From: Sphingosinicella sp. BN140058
GTDB lineage: Bacteria > Pseudomonadota > Alphaproteobacteria > Sphingomonadales > Sphingomonadaceae
Assembly (NCBI RefSeq): GCF_004135585.1
Contig: NZ_CP035501.1
Coordinates: 2,985,501 to 3,049,500 of the forward strand
Length of the DNA stretch: 64,000 nucleotides
Direction of reading: 5' to 3'
The notes under the pieces are model-generated. The model was not told where the DNA came from and made no database searches. It worked only from the letters and a program-made list of their open reading frames with translations. This document shows positions 1-9,386 of the stretch, piece by piece; within the stretch, counting starts at the first letter, position 1; each line of letters opens with the position of its first letter. The translations under genes were made by a program, and so were the position numbers.

Positions 1-739
1 TCTGACGGCCATAGGTCGGTTCCTCACGATGGGTCGCCCGGCGGTAGCTGTAGAAGCTGTCCGGCTGCGAATAGGTGTCCTGACCGAGCGCCTCGATCCG
101 CGACAGTCCGGCGGCGGCGAGCCGGGCGACGACGAACCCTTCGAGATCGAATTGATGGTGGCCCGCGCGGCCCAGCGAAAAGAAGCGCTCATTCTCCGGT
201 GCCGCCGCCGCGAAGCGCCGAAGGAAACTCTCGTCTACCTCATACGACTTGCGCGCGATGCAGGGGCCCACCGCAGCGGCGATCCGGCTCCGATCGGCAC
301 CCAGCCGCTCCATCGCGGCGACCGTCGCGTCGACGACTCCGGTGAGAGCGCCCTTCCAGCCGGCATGCGCGGCGCCGATCACGCCGGCTTGCGCATCCGC
401 GAACAGCACGGGCGCGCAATCGGCGGTGAGGATGCCGAGGACGAGCCCCGGACGATCCGCGACCAAGGCATCGGCGTGCGGCCGCGCATCGTCCGGCCAG
501 GCCGCCACTGCGTGAACCGCGTCGGCCGAATGGACCTGGTGAACCGTGACCAGCGCGGCGCCGGGCATCACCGCCTCGGCGGCGAGGCGCCGGTTCGTCC
601 GCACCGCCTGCGGATCGTCGTCCGCCCCGAGCCCGACGTTCAGGCCGGCGCAGACCCCGGTCGAGACACCGCCGCGGCGCCCGAGGAATCCGTGCGGGAC
701 GGCAACGAGCGCTCGGGCGCGAAAGGGTGCGATGGTCAT
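1..739 (-). CDS. pgeF: Polyphenol oxidase / purine nucleoside phosphorylase, laccase-domain protein (YfiH family), 3' end cut by window edge
   Basis: The encoded protein begins MTIAPFRARALVAVPHGFLGRR and shows the hallmarks of the Cu-oxidase_4/YfiH family: RRGGVSTG near residue 22, VHQVHS near 66, LTADCAPVLFAD near 103, AAHAGWKG near 122, and GPCI near 152. The His and Cys residues in these blocks are the family's metal ligands. Members have been described as polyphenol oxidases, as cytosolic purine nucleoside phosphorylases and as editors of peptidoglycan precursors (PgeF in E. coli). The ATG overlaps the TGA of the upstream acetyltransferase (ATGA), so it is the last gene of the lgt operon. 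Only a few C-terminal residues seem to be missing at the left edge, since the conserved tail has been reached (PTYGRQ). Confidence 0.9.
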   Translation of the reverse strand, partial: MTIAPFRARALVAVPHGFLGRRGGVSTGVCAGLNVGLGADDDPQAVRTNRRLAAEAVMPGAALVTVHQVHSADAVHAVAAWPDDARPHADALVADRPGLVLGILTADCAPVLFADAQAGVIGAAHAGWKGALTGVVDATVAAMERLGADRSRIAAAVGPCIARKSYEVDESFLRRFAAAAPENERFFSLGRAGHHQFDLEGFVVARLAAAGLSRIEALGQDTYSQPDSFYSYRRATHREEPTYGRQ

Positions 740-1257
740 GCGGCCTCCAAGGTCAGTCGGAGGATATGGTCTTCGTCGGCCTGATCACCGACCATGAAGG
801 CATAAGGGGCGACGAATACGAAGCCGTAGCGCTCGTAGAAACGCCGGGCGCGATGATTCTCGCTGAACACCGAAAGGTACAGCTCCTGCGCGCCACGTGC
901 GCGCGCTTCTCCGAGCACCCACTCCATCAACATCTGGGCGAGACCGGCACCCTGCCAGGGCTTCAAAATGTAGAATTGGCGCAGCTCGGCCGCGGTCCGG
1001 TCCGTATCGACCGGCAGCTTGAGCGGGCCGACCTTGACGAAACCGGCCGCTGCTCCGCCGTCTTCGGCGAGGCGGACGGTCAAGTTCGGGTCCGCAAGCT
1101 CCGCCTGCCAGGCATCGACATCGTGGCCACGCAGGAATGCCGCGAGATCCTCCGGCCGGTAGAGATGGCCGAACGTCTCGACGAAGGTGCGGCGGCCGAG
1201 ATCGGACAGGATCGGAGCATCGTCGGGGGTTGCGTCGCGGAGGCGAAAATCGGGCAC
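736..1257 (-). CDS. GNAT family N-acetyltransferase
   Basis: A 173-residue acetyltransferase of the GNAT fold. The N-terminus (VPDFRLRDATPDDAPILSDL) is the usual beta1-alpha1 opening. The acetyl-CoA loop is seen as LKPWQGAGLAQMLM, followed by the conserved C-terminal NHRARRFYERYGF motif. The GTG start lies one base after the TGA of the upstream methyltransferase, and its own stop overlaps the pgeF start, so the three genes are probably translationally coupled. The substrate cannot be read from sequence; small-molecule amine or protein N-terminus are the usual targets. A longer in-frame extension upstream exists but runs through the methyltransferase gene in another frame and is not credible. 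Confidence 0.85.
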   Translation of the reverse strand: MPDFRLRDATPDDAPILSDLGRRTFVETFGHLYRPEDLAAFLRGHDVDAWQAELADPNLTVRLAEDGGAAAGFVKVGPLKLPVDTDRTAAELRQFYILKPWQGAGLAQMLMEWVLGEARARGAQELYLSVFSENHRARRFYERYGFVFVAPYAFMVGDQADEDHILRLTLEAA

Positions 1258-1258
1258 G

Positions 1259-2296
1259 TCAGAATCCTGCGGGTTGCGGCCAGCCCTCTGCCACGAAAGC
1301 CATCGCCTTGAACAGGGCGCCCATCTGGCGCGGCGAGACCAGCCGATCGCGGGCTGAGGCGATTTCGGGAGACCGGCCCGGCGCGGCGCGGGACAGGGCC
1401 TCGGTGCGGACATCGATGCCCATCTCGCTGAGCCAGGCGCCCTGCGTCGTCGGCCCGAACAGGCTGACCCGTTCCCGCCGGGCGGCGTCCCCAAGCGCCT
1501 GGAAATCGACATGGGCGGTGAGGTCCTGGTCGCCGGGCGCCACCCACGGGTCTGCGTAGCGGTTCGCAGCCACGGCCTGCAGCGTGTCACCGAGTCCGGT
1601 GCGGACATGGCCGTAGTCGAAAACCAGGGCAGCCCCGCCGCGGGCGGCGATCGCATCGGCGATGTCGCCGATGACGGCCGCTGCCATCGGAGCGACTTCC
1701 AGCACGCTGCCTTCGTCGGCACCGCGCAGACTCTCGGGAATCGCCGCGTCGGGAACGCTCGGGCCGGCCGCGGGAAGGAATCGTTCGCCTTCGATCGTCA
1801 CCAGGCGCTCGTGCCAGGCGGCACGGCCGCGGACGAACTGCCGGATCGGCAGAGCATCGAAGAATTCGTTGGCGACCACCAGCAAGGGTTCGTCGCCCGG
1901 AATGTCGGCGAACCGATCGTGCCAGGTCGCGCCGGGGACCCGCTCCGCTTGCGCCGCGCGCAGGGTGGGGCTGGTTTCGACGAAGTGCACCGGCGGCGCC
2001 AGCGCTGCGGCCCGCATCGCCCGCGCCGCGTCCGCGGCCAGCGTTCCCCGGCCCGGCCCGAGCTCGACGTAACGGACCGGCGGCGCCCCGGCGCGCGACC
2101 ACAGATCGGCGATCCACAGCCCGACCAGTTCGCCGAACATCTGGCTGACCTCGGGTGCCGTGATGAAGTCCCGGCCGAGCGGATCGCGGGTGCCGTAATA
2201 AGCGGCGTTGGCCTCCGCCATGTAGAGGCTGACCGGTATCGGTCCCGCCGACGCGATCAGCCGGCGGAGCCGGTCGGCAAGACTGGTCTCGATCAT
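1259..2296 (-). CDS. Class I SAM-dependent methyltransferase, MidA/NDUFAF7 (COG1565) family
   Basis: A 345-residue protein with a typical N-terminus (MIETSLADRLRRLI), then YYGTRDPLGRDFITAPEVSQ, the AdoMet-binding VELGPGRGTL, and VANEFFDALPIRQF, all signatures of the MidA/NDUFAF7 family. The mitochondrial homologue methylates an arginine of a complex I subunit, so a role in respiratory complex I assembly is a reasonable inference, not shown here. I choose the ATG 29 bases after the lgt stop because it has GGAG seven bases upstream. An alternative ATG at 2335 would overlap lgt by 11 bases. The placement right behind lgt and ahead of pgeF is common in alphaproteobacteria. Confidence 0.85.
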   Translation of the reverse strand: MIETSLADRLRRLIASAGPIPVSLYMAEANAAYYGTRDPLGRDFITAPEVSQMFGELVGLWIADLWSRAGAPPVRYVELGPGRGTLAADAARAMRAAALAPPVHFVETSPTLRAAQAERVPGATWHDRFADIPGDEPLLVVANEFFDALPIRQFVRGRAAWHERLVTIEGERFLPAAGPSVPDAAIPESLRGADEGSVLEVAPMAAAVIGDIADAIAARGGAALVFDYGHVRTGLGDTLQAVAANRYADPWVAPGDQDLTAHVDFQALGDAARRERVSLFGPTTQGAWLSEMGIDVRTEALSRAAPGRSPEIASARDRLVSPRQMGALFKAMAFVAEGWPQPAGF

Positions 2297-2324
2297 CGTC
2301 GCTCCGGCAGGACCCGGCAGAAGG

Positions 2325-3200
2325 TCAGGCGACACTCTCCGTCCCGGCGAACGGCTCCACCCGCTCTCGCCGGGATTTGGCGGTCAGGATCAGGAACAGG
2401 CCGATCAGGATCATCGGCACGGTCAGGGTCTGGCCCATGGTCAGCCCCCAGGACAGATGCTCGAGTCCGCGATCCGGCTGGCGGAAATATTCGACGAAGA
2501 AGCGACTGAGGCCGTAGCCGAGCAGGAAGGTGCCGACGAGCTTGCCGGGCTGATAGCGCGCGTCCGTCTTCCAGAAGAGGAGATTGAGAATCGTGAACAG
2601 CAGGATGCCCTCGAGGCCGGCCTCGTAGAGCTGGCTCGGGTGACGTCCGACCGGTCCCCCGTCCGGGAAGACCACCGCCCAGGGAACGTCGGTGGGGCGC
2701 CCCCACAATTCGTGATTCACGAAATTGGCGAGGCGGCCGAAGAACAGGCCGATCGGCACGATGCAGGCGATGTAATCATGCACCCTGAGCACGCTCAGCT
2801 TGTTGCGCCAGGCGAGGTAGAACATCGCCAGGCTGGTGCCGATCGCACCGCCGTGGAACGACATGCCGCCATCCATGATCCGCAGGATCGCGAGCGGATT
2901 GGCGAAGTAGAATTCCGGGCGGTAGAAGAGAACGTAGCCGATCCGGCCGCCGAGGATGACGCCGAGCGTGCCATAGAAGACCATGTCGTCGGCATGGCGG
3001 CGGGCCATCGGCGCGCCCGGACGCGCCAGCAGCTTCAGCAGATACCACCAGCCGATCAGGATGCCGGCAAGGTAGGCGAGCGAGTACCAGCGCAGCTGGA
3101 AAAAGCCGAAATCGTGGATGATCGGGTGCAGGCCCAGGCTGTTCCACTCGATCGGTGCCGACGCGGCTGTTGCCAAAGATGTCAGTAACGGCTGTATCAA
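2325..3200 (-). CDS. lgt: Prolipoprotein diacylglyceryl transferase
   Basis: This inner-membrane enzyme moves diacylglycerol from phosphatidylglycerol to the lipobox cysteine of prelipoproteins, the first step of lipoprotein maturation. The 291-residue protein has the expected length and about seven membrane segments. The family signature is complete: [14 protein letters not shown] near residue 84, MSFHGGAIG near 113, [20 protein letters not shown] near 155, [12 protein letters not shown] near 189. The catalytic region around the HGG motif is intact. It is the first gene of the minus-strand operon, and diverges from the acyl-CoA synthetase gene with about 70 bases between the two starts. Confidence 0.97.
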   Translation of the reverse strand: MIQPLLTSLATAASAPIEWNSLGLHPIIHDFGFFQLRWYSLAYLAGILIGWWYLLKLLARPGAPMARRHADDMVFYGTLGVILGGRIGYVLFYRPEFYFANPLAILRIMDGGMSFHGGAIGTSLAMFYLAWRNKLSVLRVHDYIACIVPIGLFFGRLANFVNHELWGRPTDVPWAVVFPDGGPVGRHPSQLYEAGLEGILLFTILNLLFWKTDARYQPGKLVGTFLLGYGLSRFFVEYFRQPDRGLEHLSWGLTMGQTLTVPMILIGLFLILTAKSRRERVEPFAGTESVA

Positions 3201-3270
3201 GGCTATCCCCTCACTCTGCGCACCCTATTACGGAGGGCGAGAGGAAACGAAAAGAAAAAGGGAGAGTCGG

Positions 3271-4950
3271 ATGCCGAGTGAGCTGGATCGCAAGTTCGAT
3301 GCGGTGCTTGCGGCCGTGACGGGGCCGGGCGGCCGCGTCGTCATCGGCGAGGATGATGCCGGGCGTGCGATCGTCACCAATTTTCCGGCGACCCTGCCCG
3401 GCTTCTTCGACATCTTCTGCATGCTGAATGGAGAGACGATCGGAGTCATCGCCGACGGCGAACGGCTGCCCTTCGCCGAGCTGAACGCCCAGGCGACCAG
3501 GCTTGCCAAATGCCTGGTCGGCGGCTGGGGCATCGGCAAGGGCGATCGGGTCGCGATCGCGATGCGCAACTGCCCGGCCTGGATCGTCACCTACATGGCG
3601 GTGGTCAAGGCCGGCGGGGTGGCCACCCTGGTCAACGGCTGGTGGCAGGTGGACGAACTCCGTCACGGCCTGACGCTGACCGAGCCGCGGCTGGTGCTCG
3701 CCGATGCCGCGCGCGCGGAGCGCAGCGAGGCGACGGGTCTCGGCATTCAAACGGTCGCCCTGCCGATCGATCGGCCGATCAGCGAGGCACTGGCGCCCTT
3801 GTTCGCGCGCGGCGGCGACGATTCCGATCTGCCGACGGTCGACGAGGGCGACGACGCGACGATCCTGTTCACCTCGGGGTCGACCGGCCTTGCCAAGGGC
3901 GCCGTCTCCACGCACCGCGCGGTCACCACCGGCGTCTACACCTACTCGATCAGCCTGATGACCCTGCTCGGCATTCTCGAGACGGAAGGCCGCCCTCCGG
4001 CCAATCCGCCGCGTACGTTGGTCAACGTGCCGCTCTTCCACGTGACCGGCGAGGTTCCGGTTCTCCTCAACAGCTTCGTCATCGGCCGGACCATGGTGCT
4101 GATGTCGAAATGGGATCCGGGCGAGGCGCTGCGGCTGATCGAGAGCGAGAAGGTGACCTATTTCGTCGGCGTCCCGACGATGAGCCTGGAGCTGATGCAG
4201 CATCCGGACCGGGACAAATATGATCTCTCCACCCTCACCGACATCGCCGCAGGCGGGGCCGCGCGTCCGGTCGCCCACGTCAAGCGCCTGCAGGAGAGCT
4301 TCCCCAGGGCGCAACCGGCACTGGGCTACGGGCTTACCGAGACCAACGCGATCGGCTGCGGCAACGTCTGGCAGAATTATGCCGACAAGCCGGCCTCGAC
4401 CGGCCGCCCGCATCATCCCTTCGTCGAACTGGCGATTCTCGGCGAGAGCGACAGCCGCTTGGCGGCAGGCGAGGTCGGCGAGATCGCGATCCGATCGGCG
4501 GCGAACATCCGCAGCTACTGGCGCGATCCGGAGGCGAGCGCGAACGCCTTCACCCCCGACGGCTACCTCAAGACGGGCGACATCGGCTATCTCGACGAGG
4601 ACGGCTATCTGTTCATCGTCGACCGCAAGAAGGACATCATCATCCGCGGCGGCGAGAATATCAGCTGCCAGGAGGTAGAGGCGGCGATCTACGCCCATCC
4701 CTCGATCTCCGAAGCCTCCGTGTTCGGGATCCCCGACGATCGCCTCGGCGAAGTGCCCGCCGCCGTAATCTATTGCGAAGACGATCGCTGCCTCGACCAG
4801 GACGGCCTGACCGCATTCCTCAAGGACCGCCTCGCCGCGTTCAAGCTGCCGGCGCGGCTCTGGGTCCATGACGATCCGCTGCCCAAGCTCGGCACCGGCA
4901 AGATCGACAAGAAGACGTTGCGGGAGCGCTACCAGTCGGAGATCGGATGA
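3271..4950 (+). CDS. Class I adenylate-forming acyl-CoA synthetase (AMP-dependent ligase)
   Basis: A 559-residue ANL-superfamily ligase that would activate a carboxylic acid as an acyl-adenylate and transfer it to CoA. The A3 phosphate loop LFTSGSTGLAKG is at about residues 199-210, A5 GYGLTETNA near 353, the A7/A8 hinge TGDIGYL and DRKKDIIIRGGENI follow, and the A10 catalytic lysine sits in GTGKID (Lys544). All catalytic motifs are present. GGGAGAG stands four bases before the chosen ATG. The long-chain or aryl substrate is not evident. It is followed 79 bases later by the molybdopterin dehydrogenase. Confidence 0.9.
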   Translation: MPSELDRKFDAVLAAVTGPGGRVVIGEDDAGRAIVTNFPATLPGFFDIFCMLNGETIGVIADGERLPFAELNAQATRLAKCLVGGWGIGKGDRVAIAMRNCPAWIVTYMAVVKAGGVATLVNGWWQVDELRHGLTLTEPRLVLADAARAERSEATGLGIQTVALPIDRPISEALAPLFARGGDDSDLPTVDEGDDATILFTSGSTGLAKGAVSTHRAVTTGVYTYSISLMTLLGILETEGRPPANPPRTLVNVPLFHVTGEVPVLLNSFVIGRTMVLMSKWDPGEALRLIESEKVTYFVGVPTMSLELMQHPDRDKYDLSTLTDIAAGGAARPVAHVKRLQESFPRAQPALGYGLTETNAIGCGNVWQNYADKPASTGRPHHPFVELAILGESDSRLAAGEVGEIAIRSAANIRSYWRDPEASANAFTPDGYLKTGDIGYLDEDGYLFIVDRKKDIIIRGGENISCQEVEAAIYAHPSISEASVFGIPDDRLGEVPAAVIYCEDDRCLDQDGLTAFLKDRLAAFKLPARLWVHDDPLPKLGTGKIDKKTLRERYQSEIG

Positions 4951-5029
4951 TCGCCCGCGCGCGCAGTCGATCTTCGTCATCGATTGTTCCGGCTGGCTGC
5001 TGCCGCGCCTGCCGTCTATCACCCGGCGC

Positions 5030-7246
5030 ATGGCCGACGCTGAGCATGCCCCTTTGCTGACCCGCCGCACGCTGCTGGTCGGGGGCGGCGTCGGGGCCGG
5101 ACTGCTGCTCGCCTGGAACTTATGGCCCCGCCGCTATTCGCCCAATCTGCGCGCCGGCCCTGGCGAGCATGTGTTCAACGCCTTTCTCAAGATCGGCGGT
5201 GATGGGCGGGTGATTATCGCCGTTCCGCAGGCCGAACTCGGCCAGGGTAGCTGGACGGTTCTGCCGCAGATCCTTGCGGACGAACTTGGCGCCGCCTGGG
5301 AAACGGTCGCGGTCGAGCCCGCACCGATCGGCCCGTTCTACGCCAATCAATTGCTAGCAGAGGCGCGTGCCGTCGCAGCCGCGCCGACGTTCCTCGAAGG
5401 GGCCGCGCGCTGGCGCGCCGATCAGGTCGCAATGCGCGATTCGACCATGGTGACCGGCGGTTCGTCCTCGGTGCGCGCCTTCGAGCAGGGGCTGCGGGAG
5501 GCCGGCGCGGGTGCCCGGTCGCTGCTGATGAAGGCTGCGGCGGCGCGCTGGGGCGTGGAGTGGGAAAGCCTCGACACCTTCGGCGGGTTCGTCATCAACG
5601 GGGCCCAGCGGACGCGCTTCGCGGAACTGGCCGAGGCTGCGGCTGCGCAGTCCTTGCCGGACATCCTGCTGATGCGCGGCGGCGTCGACAACCGCCTGGC
5701 CGGGCAGTCGCTGCCCCGCCTCGATCTGCCCGCCAAGATCGACGGCTCTGCACGCTTCGCCGGCGATGTACGGCTTCCGGAGATGCTGTTCGCATCGGTC
5801 CGCTCGGCGCCGCCCGGCGGCCGTCTGCGCCGCATCGACCGGGATGCGCCGGCACGGATCCCCGGGATCGTCCAGCTGTTCGACAGCCCGGAATGGATCG
5901 CGGCGCTGGCCACCAATTGGCACGCGGCCGATCGTGCGCTGCGGGCGATGAGCGCGGAATGGTCCACCGGATCGGAGCCGAGCCGCGCGAGGATCGAAAG
6001 CGCCTTTTCCGAGGCCCTGATCCGCGACAAGGGGCGCCGCGCTTTCGAACGGGGCGACGTCGAAGCGGTCTATGCGGGCGGCCACGTGGTGCGCGGCCAC
6101 TATTTCGCAGGCCCGGCGGCGAATGCGCCGCTCGAGACGCTGACCGCAACGGCGCGGGTTACCGGCGATCTGCTCGAGGTCTGGGCGCCGACGCAGGTGC
6201 CGTCAATCGCGCGGGACGCCGCCGCACGGGCGGCAGGGCTGCCCGTCGGCAATGTCACCATCTACGCCATGCCAGTCGGCGGCGGCTATGGCCGCAAGGC
6301 GGAAGTCCGCGCGATCGAACAGGCGGTGGTGCTGACCCTCAAGGCCGGCCGGCCGGTGCAGGTCGTCTGGTCACGTGCCGAGGAAAGCGCCGCCGACACG
6401 CTGCGGCCGCCGGCGCGCGGCATGCTAAGCGCCCGGCTCGGGCCATCGGGTGCGATCCTCGGCTGGCAGACGCGGATCGCGGCACCGGAAATCGCGGGGC
6501 AGCTGGAGGCACGGCTGGGCAGCGACGCACTTGCCGCGCTCGCCGATCCGGTGGCGGGGGCGGTGCCGCCTTACGCCATCCCCTCCCTGGCGGTGGACTT
6601 CCTGCCCGCGGACGTGGCGGTCCAGGCCGGCCTGTGGCGATCGGGGGCAAATGCCTACACCAACTTCTTCACCGAAAGTTTCGTCGACGAGCTGGCCCGC
6701 CTCGCAGGAATCGAGCCCTTGTCCTTCCGGATCCAGATGCTCGGCGACAATCCCCGGCTGGCGCGCTGCCTGTCGACCGCGGCAGCGCATGGCGAATGGG
6801 ATGGCGGACAGCGCGGCAGCAGCAAGGGTATCGCCGCGTTCAGCGGTTATGGGTCGCACATCGCGACGGTTGTGGAGGTCGAAGTGGAAGCTGGGCGCGG
6901 GTTGCGCGTGTTGCGGGCGGTGAGTGCGGTGGATTGCGGGCGGGCGATCAATCCCAACCTCGTCCGCCAGCAGATCGAAGGCGGGTTGTTGTACGGCATA
7001 TCCGCGGCGCGCGGCATTCCGATCGATTTCAGCGGGGGCCGTCCGACCCCGCGCGGCTTCGGCGATCTCGGAATCTTGAACCTCGCCGACGCGCCGGAAA
7101 TCACGGTGGAACTGATCGACAGCGACGAAGCCTCCGGCGGAGTGACCGAGCTGGCGGTGCCGACCGCCGCCCCGGCGATGGCGAATGCTCTGTTCGCATT
7201 GACCGGCCGAAGGGTGCGCCGGATGCCGCTGGAGCTCGGTGCATGA
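5030..7246 (+). CDS. Molybdopterin-dependent dehydrogenase large subunit, isoquinoline 1-oxidoreductase beta (IorB) type, Tat-exported
   Basis: A 738-residue protein of the xanthine oxidase family, with the length of IorB-like large subunits. The N-terminus has a twin-arginine signal (TRRTLLVGG, Arg12-Arg13, then a hydrophobic stretch), so it should act in the periplasm. Molybdopterin-binding features include AELGQGSWT near residue 65, GGGYGRKAEVR near 421, and a C-terminal GVTELAVPTAAPAMAN block that carries the catalytic-glutamate position. Such enzymes oxidise N-heterocycles or aldehydes and normally pair with a small 2Fe-2S subunit (IorA), which is not encoded in the neighbourhood. The ATG start is chosen because it gives a proper Tat signal; hemH overlaps its stop (ATGA). 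Confidence 0.85.
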   Translation: MADAEHAPLLTRRTLLVGGGVGAGLLLAWNLWPRRYSPNLRAGPGEHVFNAFLKIGGDGRVIIAVPQAELGQGSWTVLPQILADELGAAWETVAVEPAPIGPFYANQLLAEARAVAAAPTFLEGAARWRADQVAMRDSTMVTGGSSSVRAFEQGLREAGAGARSLLMKAAAARWGVEWESLDTFGGFVINGAQRTRFAELAEAAAAQSLPDILLMRGGVDNRLAGQSLPRLDLPAKIDGSARFAGDVRLPEMLFASVRSAPPGGRLRRIDRDAPARIPGIVQLFDSPEWIAALATNWHAADRALRAMSAEWSTGSEPSRARIESAFSEALIRDKGRRAFERGDVEAVYAGGHVVRGHYFAGPAANAPLETLTATARVTGDLLEVWAPTQVPSIARDAAARAAGLPVGNVTIYAMPVGGGYGRKAEVRAIEQAVVLTLKAGRPVQVVWSRAEESAADTLRPPARGMLSARLGPSGAILGWQTRIAAPEIAGQLEARLGSDALAALADPVAGAVPPYAIPSLAVDFLPADVAVQAGLWRSGANAYTNFFTESFVDELARLAGIEPLSFRIQMLGDNPRLARCLSTAAAHGEWDGGQRGSSKGIAAFSGYGSHIATVVEVEVEAGRGLRVLRAVSAVDCGRAINPNLVRQQIEGGLLYGISAARGIPIDFSGGRPTPRGFGDLGILNLADAPEITVELIDSDEASGGVTELAVPTAAPAMANALFALTGRRVRRMPLELGA

Positions 7247-8250
7247 CGATGCCGGCCGACCATCCGTCGATCCCTTCCCCGAAGATCGGCGTGTTGCTGA
7301 TCAATCTCGGCACGCCCAACGCGCCCGAGCCCGGATCGGTGAAACTGTACCTGAAGGAGTTCCTGTCCGATCCGCGTGTCGTCGAGATACCGCAGCTGGT
7401 TTGGCAGCCGATCCTGCGCGGCATCATCCTCAACACGCGGCCGAAGAAATCCGCCCATGCCTATCGACAGGTGTGGACGGACGAGGGCTCGCCGCTTGCC
7501 GCGATCACCGCGCGCCAGGCGCGGGCCTTGGCGGGTGCGTTCGGACCCGCCGTCGTCGTCGATCATGCCATGCGCTACGGCAAGCCCGCGATCCGCGACC
7601 GGATCGAAGCGCTGAAGGCCCAGGGGTGCGAGCGCATCCTGATCGCCCCCCTTTATCCGCAATATTGCGGCGCGACCACTGCAACCGCCAATGACGAGGC
7701 GTTCGCGCATCTCCGCCGCATGCGCTGGCAACCTGCGGTTCGCACGCTGCCGCCTTACCATGACGATCCAGACTATATTGCGGCGCTGAAGACGAGCGTC
7801 GAGCAATCGCTGGCGACGCTCGACTTCGTACCCGATGCGATCCTCGCCAGCTTCCACGGCATGCCGGAGCGCACCCTGCACCTCGGCGACCCCTATCATT
7901 GCCATTGCCGCAAGACGGCCCGGCTGCTGTCCGAAGCGTTGGGCCGCCCGCTTACCGTGACGTTCCAGTCCCGCTTCGGCCGCGCCAAGTGGCTCGAGCC
8001 GGCAACCGATGTGACTCTTGCCGCGCTCCCCGATCAGGGCGTCCGCAAGGTGGCGCTGATCGCACCCGGTTTTTCCGCCGATTGCCTTGAAACGCTGGAA
8101 GAGCTGGCGATACGGGGTCGCGAGACGTTCCTGGCGGCCGGCGGGCGCGAGTTCGCCTATCTGCCGTGCCTGAACGACGGCGAACCCGGACTGGAGATGC
8201 TGCGCAGCATTCTTCGCCGCGAGCTTGAAGGATGGATTGCTGCGCCCTAA
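7243..8250 (+). CDS. hemH: Ferrochelatase
   Basis: This enzyme inserts Fe2+ into protoporphyrin IX, the last step of protoheme synthesis. The 335-residue protein carries the family motifs IGVLLINLGTPNAP, LKEFLSDPRVVEIP, RPKKSAHAYRQVW, PLYPQYCGATTATA, the catalytic SFHGMPERTL (His near residue 205), and the C-terminal APGFSADCLETLEE with the conserved Glu. The ATG overlaps the stop of the molybdopterin dehydrogenase by four bases, so it is probably translationally coupled, although a functional link is not obvious. A cysteine-rich stretch HCHCRKT follows the catalytic motif. Confidence 0.97.
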   Translation: MTMPADHPSIPSPKIGVLLINLGTPNAPEPGSVKLYLKEFLSDPRVVEIPQLVWQPILRGIILNTRPKKSAHAYRQVWTDEGSPLAAITARQARALAGAFGPAVVVDHAMRYGKPAIRDRIEALKAQGCERILIAPLYPQYCGATTATANDEAFAHLRRMRWQPAVRTLPPYHDDPDYIAALKTSVEQSLATLDFVPDAILASFHGMPERTLHLGDPYHCHCRKTARLLSEALGRPLTVTFQSRFGRAKWLEPATDVTLAALPDQGVRKVALIAPGFSADCLETLEELAIRGRETFLAAGGREFAYLPCLNDGEPGLEMLRSILRRELEGWIAAP

Positions 8251-8280
8251 GCACCGGGCCGATAATAAAGGAGAGGGAAG

Positions 8281-9003
8281 ATGGCACGTATTGCAGTCGT
8301 GACCGGCGGAACCCGCGGTATCGGCGAAGCGATCAGCGTCGCGCTCAAGAGTTTGGGCATGACCGTCGCCGCCAATTACGCAGGAAACGACGAGAAAGCC
8401 CGCGAATTCAGCGAGCGGACCGGTATTCGTGCCTTCAAGTGGGACGTCTCCGATTTCGACGCCTGCATCGCCGGCATCCAGCAGGTGGAGAGCGAACTCG
8501 GCCCCGTCGATGTGCTGGTCAACAATGCCGGAATCACCCGCGACGGAACGATGAAGCGCATGACCCGGCAGGCCTGGGACGACGTCATCGACGTCAATCT
8601 CGGCGGTTGCTTCAACATGGCGAAGGCCGTGTTCGAAGGCATGCAGAGCCGGAAGTTCGGCCGCATCGTCAATATCGGTTCGATCAACGGCCAGGCCGGC
8701 CAATACGGTCAGGTCAACTACGCCGCCGCCAAATCGGGCATTCACGGTTTCACCAAGGCGCTGGCCCAGGAAGGCGCGCGTTCAGGGATCACCGTCAACG
8801 CGATCGCGCCGGGCTATATCGACACCGAGATGGTCGCCGCCGTGCCGGAGGACGTGCTCGCCAAGATCGTCGCCAAAATCCCGGTCGGCCGGCTCGGCAA
8901 GGCGGAGGAGATCGCCCGCGGCGTCGCTTTCCTGGTCGGCGACGATGCCGGCTTCGTCACCGGATCGACCCTGTCGATCAACGGCGGCCAGCACATGTAT
9001 TGA
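8281..9003 (+). CDS. phaB: Acetoacetyl-CoA reductase (PhaB-type short-chain dehydrogenase)
   Basis: A 240-residue NAD(P)H-dependent SDR that reduces acetoacetyl-CoA to (R)-3-hydroxybutyryl-CoA for polyhydroxyalkanoate synthesis. The Rossmann glycine motif is TGGTRGIGEAI at residues 8-18, NNAG is near 81, the catalytic Ser is in NIGSINGQAGQ, and YxxxK is YAAAKSG near 149. The combination GQAGQYGQVNYAAAKSG and the KIPVGRLGKAEEIARGVAFL tail are typical of PhaB rather than FabG. A strong AAGGAGAGGGA site precedes the ATG. No phaC or phaA lies in the window, so the pathway assignment is by family only. Confidence 0.9.
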   Translation: MARIAVVTGGTRGIGEAISVALKSLGMTVAANYAGNDEKAREFSERTGIRAFKWDVSDFDACIAGIQQVESELGPVDVLVNNAGITRDGTMKRMTRQAWDDVIDVNLGGCFNMAKAVFEGMQSRKFGRIVNIGSINGQAGQYGQVNYAAAKSGIHGFTKALAQEGARSGITVNAIAPGYIDTEMVAAVPEDVLAKIVAKIPVGRLGKAEEIARGVAFLVGDDAGFVTGSTLSINGGQHMY

Positions 9004-9061
9004 GGCCGCGTCGGCGGCTCGCGGCGCAGCCGGGATCCGTCGTCGCCGCGAGGAGGGGGTG

Positions 9062-9283
9062 ATGAGCGGACCGGTCAAACGATCGATGATGATCGCCGGT
9101 CACGCCACCTCGATCAGCCTCGAGCCGATCTTCTGGGAGGCGTTGCGGGAGGCCGCCGAAGCGGAAAGCGTGCCCCTGAACGCGCTCGTCGCCCGGATCG
9201 ATGCCGAGCGCATCGAAGCCGACGATCCCGCCAATCTGGCAAGCGCCATTCGGGTCTGGCTGTTCGAACGGGCGCGGGGGTGA
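9062..9283 (+). CDS. Small ribbon-helix-helix domain protein
   Basis: A 73-residue protein (MSGPVKRSMMIAGHATSISL...) matching the RHH_4-type domain found in many alphaproteobacteria: a beta-strand segment with hATSISLEPIFWEALREAAE, then SVPLNALVARID. Ribbon-helix-helix proteins are usually DNA-binding regulators, but targets of this subfamily are unknown to me. It begins 58 bases after the PhaB-like gene behind a GAGGAGGG site and may be cotranscribed with it. It faces the NAD-glutamate dehydrogenase tail to tail, with about 100 bases between the stops. Confidence 0.75.
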   Translation: MSGPVKRSMMIAGHATSISLEPIFWEALREAAEAESVPLNALVARIDAERIEADDPANLASAIRVWLFERARG

Positions 9284-9386
9284 ATTTCCGCCTCGGCGGT
9301 GAGGCCACGTGTCAGCTCCGCCTCCCATCCGTTTCGCGGACTGGGAGGACGGAGACAATTACATCGAGCGCTGGAACGCAAGCAGA

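Noticed and set aside
6847-8745. Minus-strand frame of about 630 codons opposite hemH and phaB
   Set aside because: The plus strand has complete, recognised enzymes here; the frame is open by composition only.
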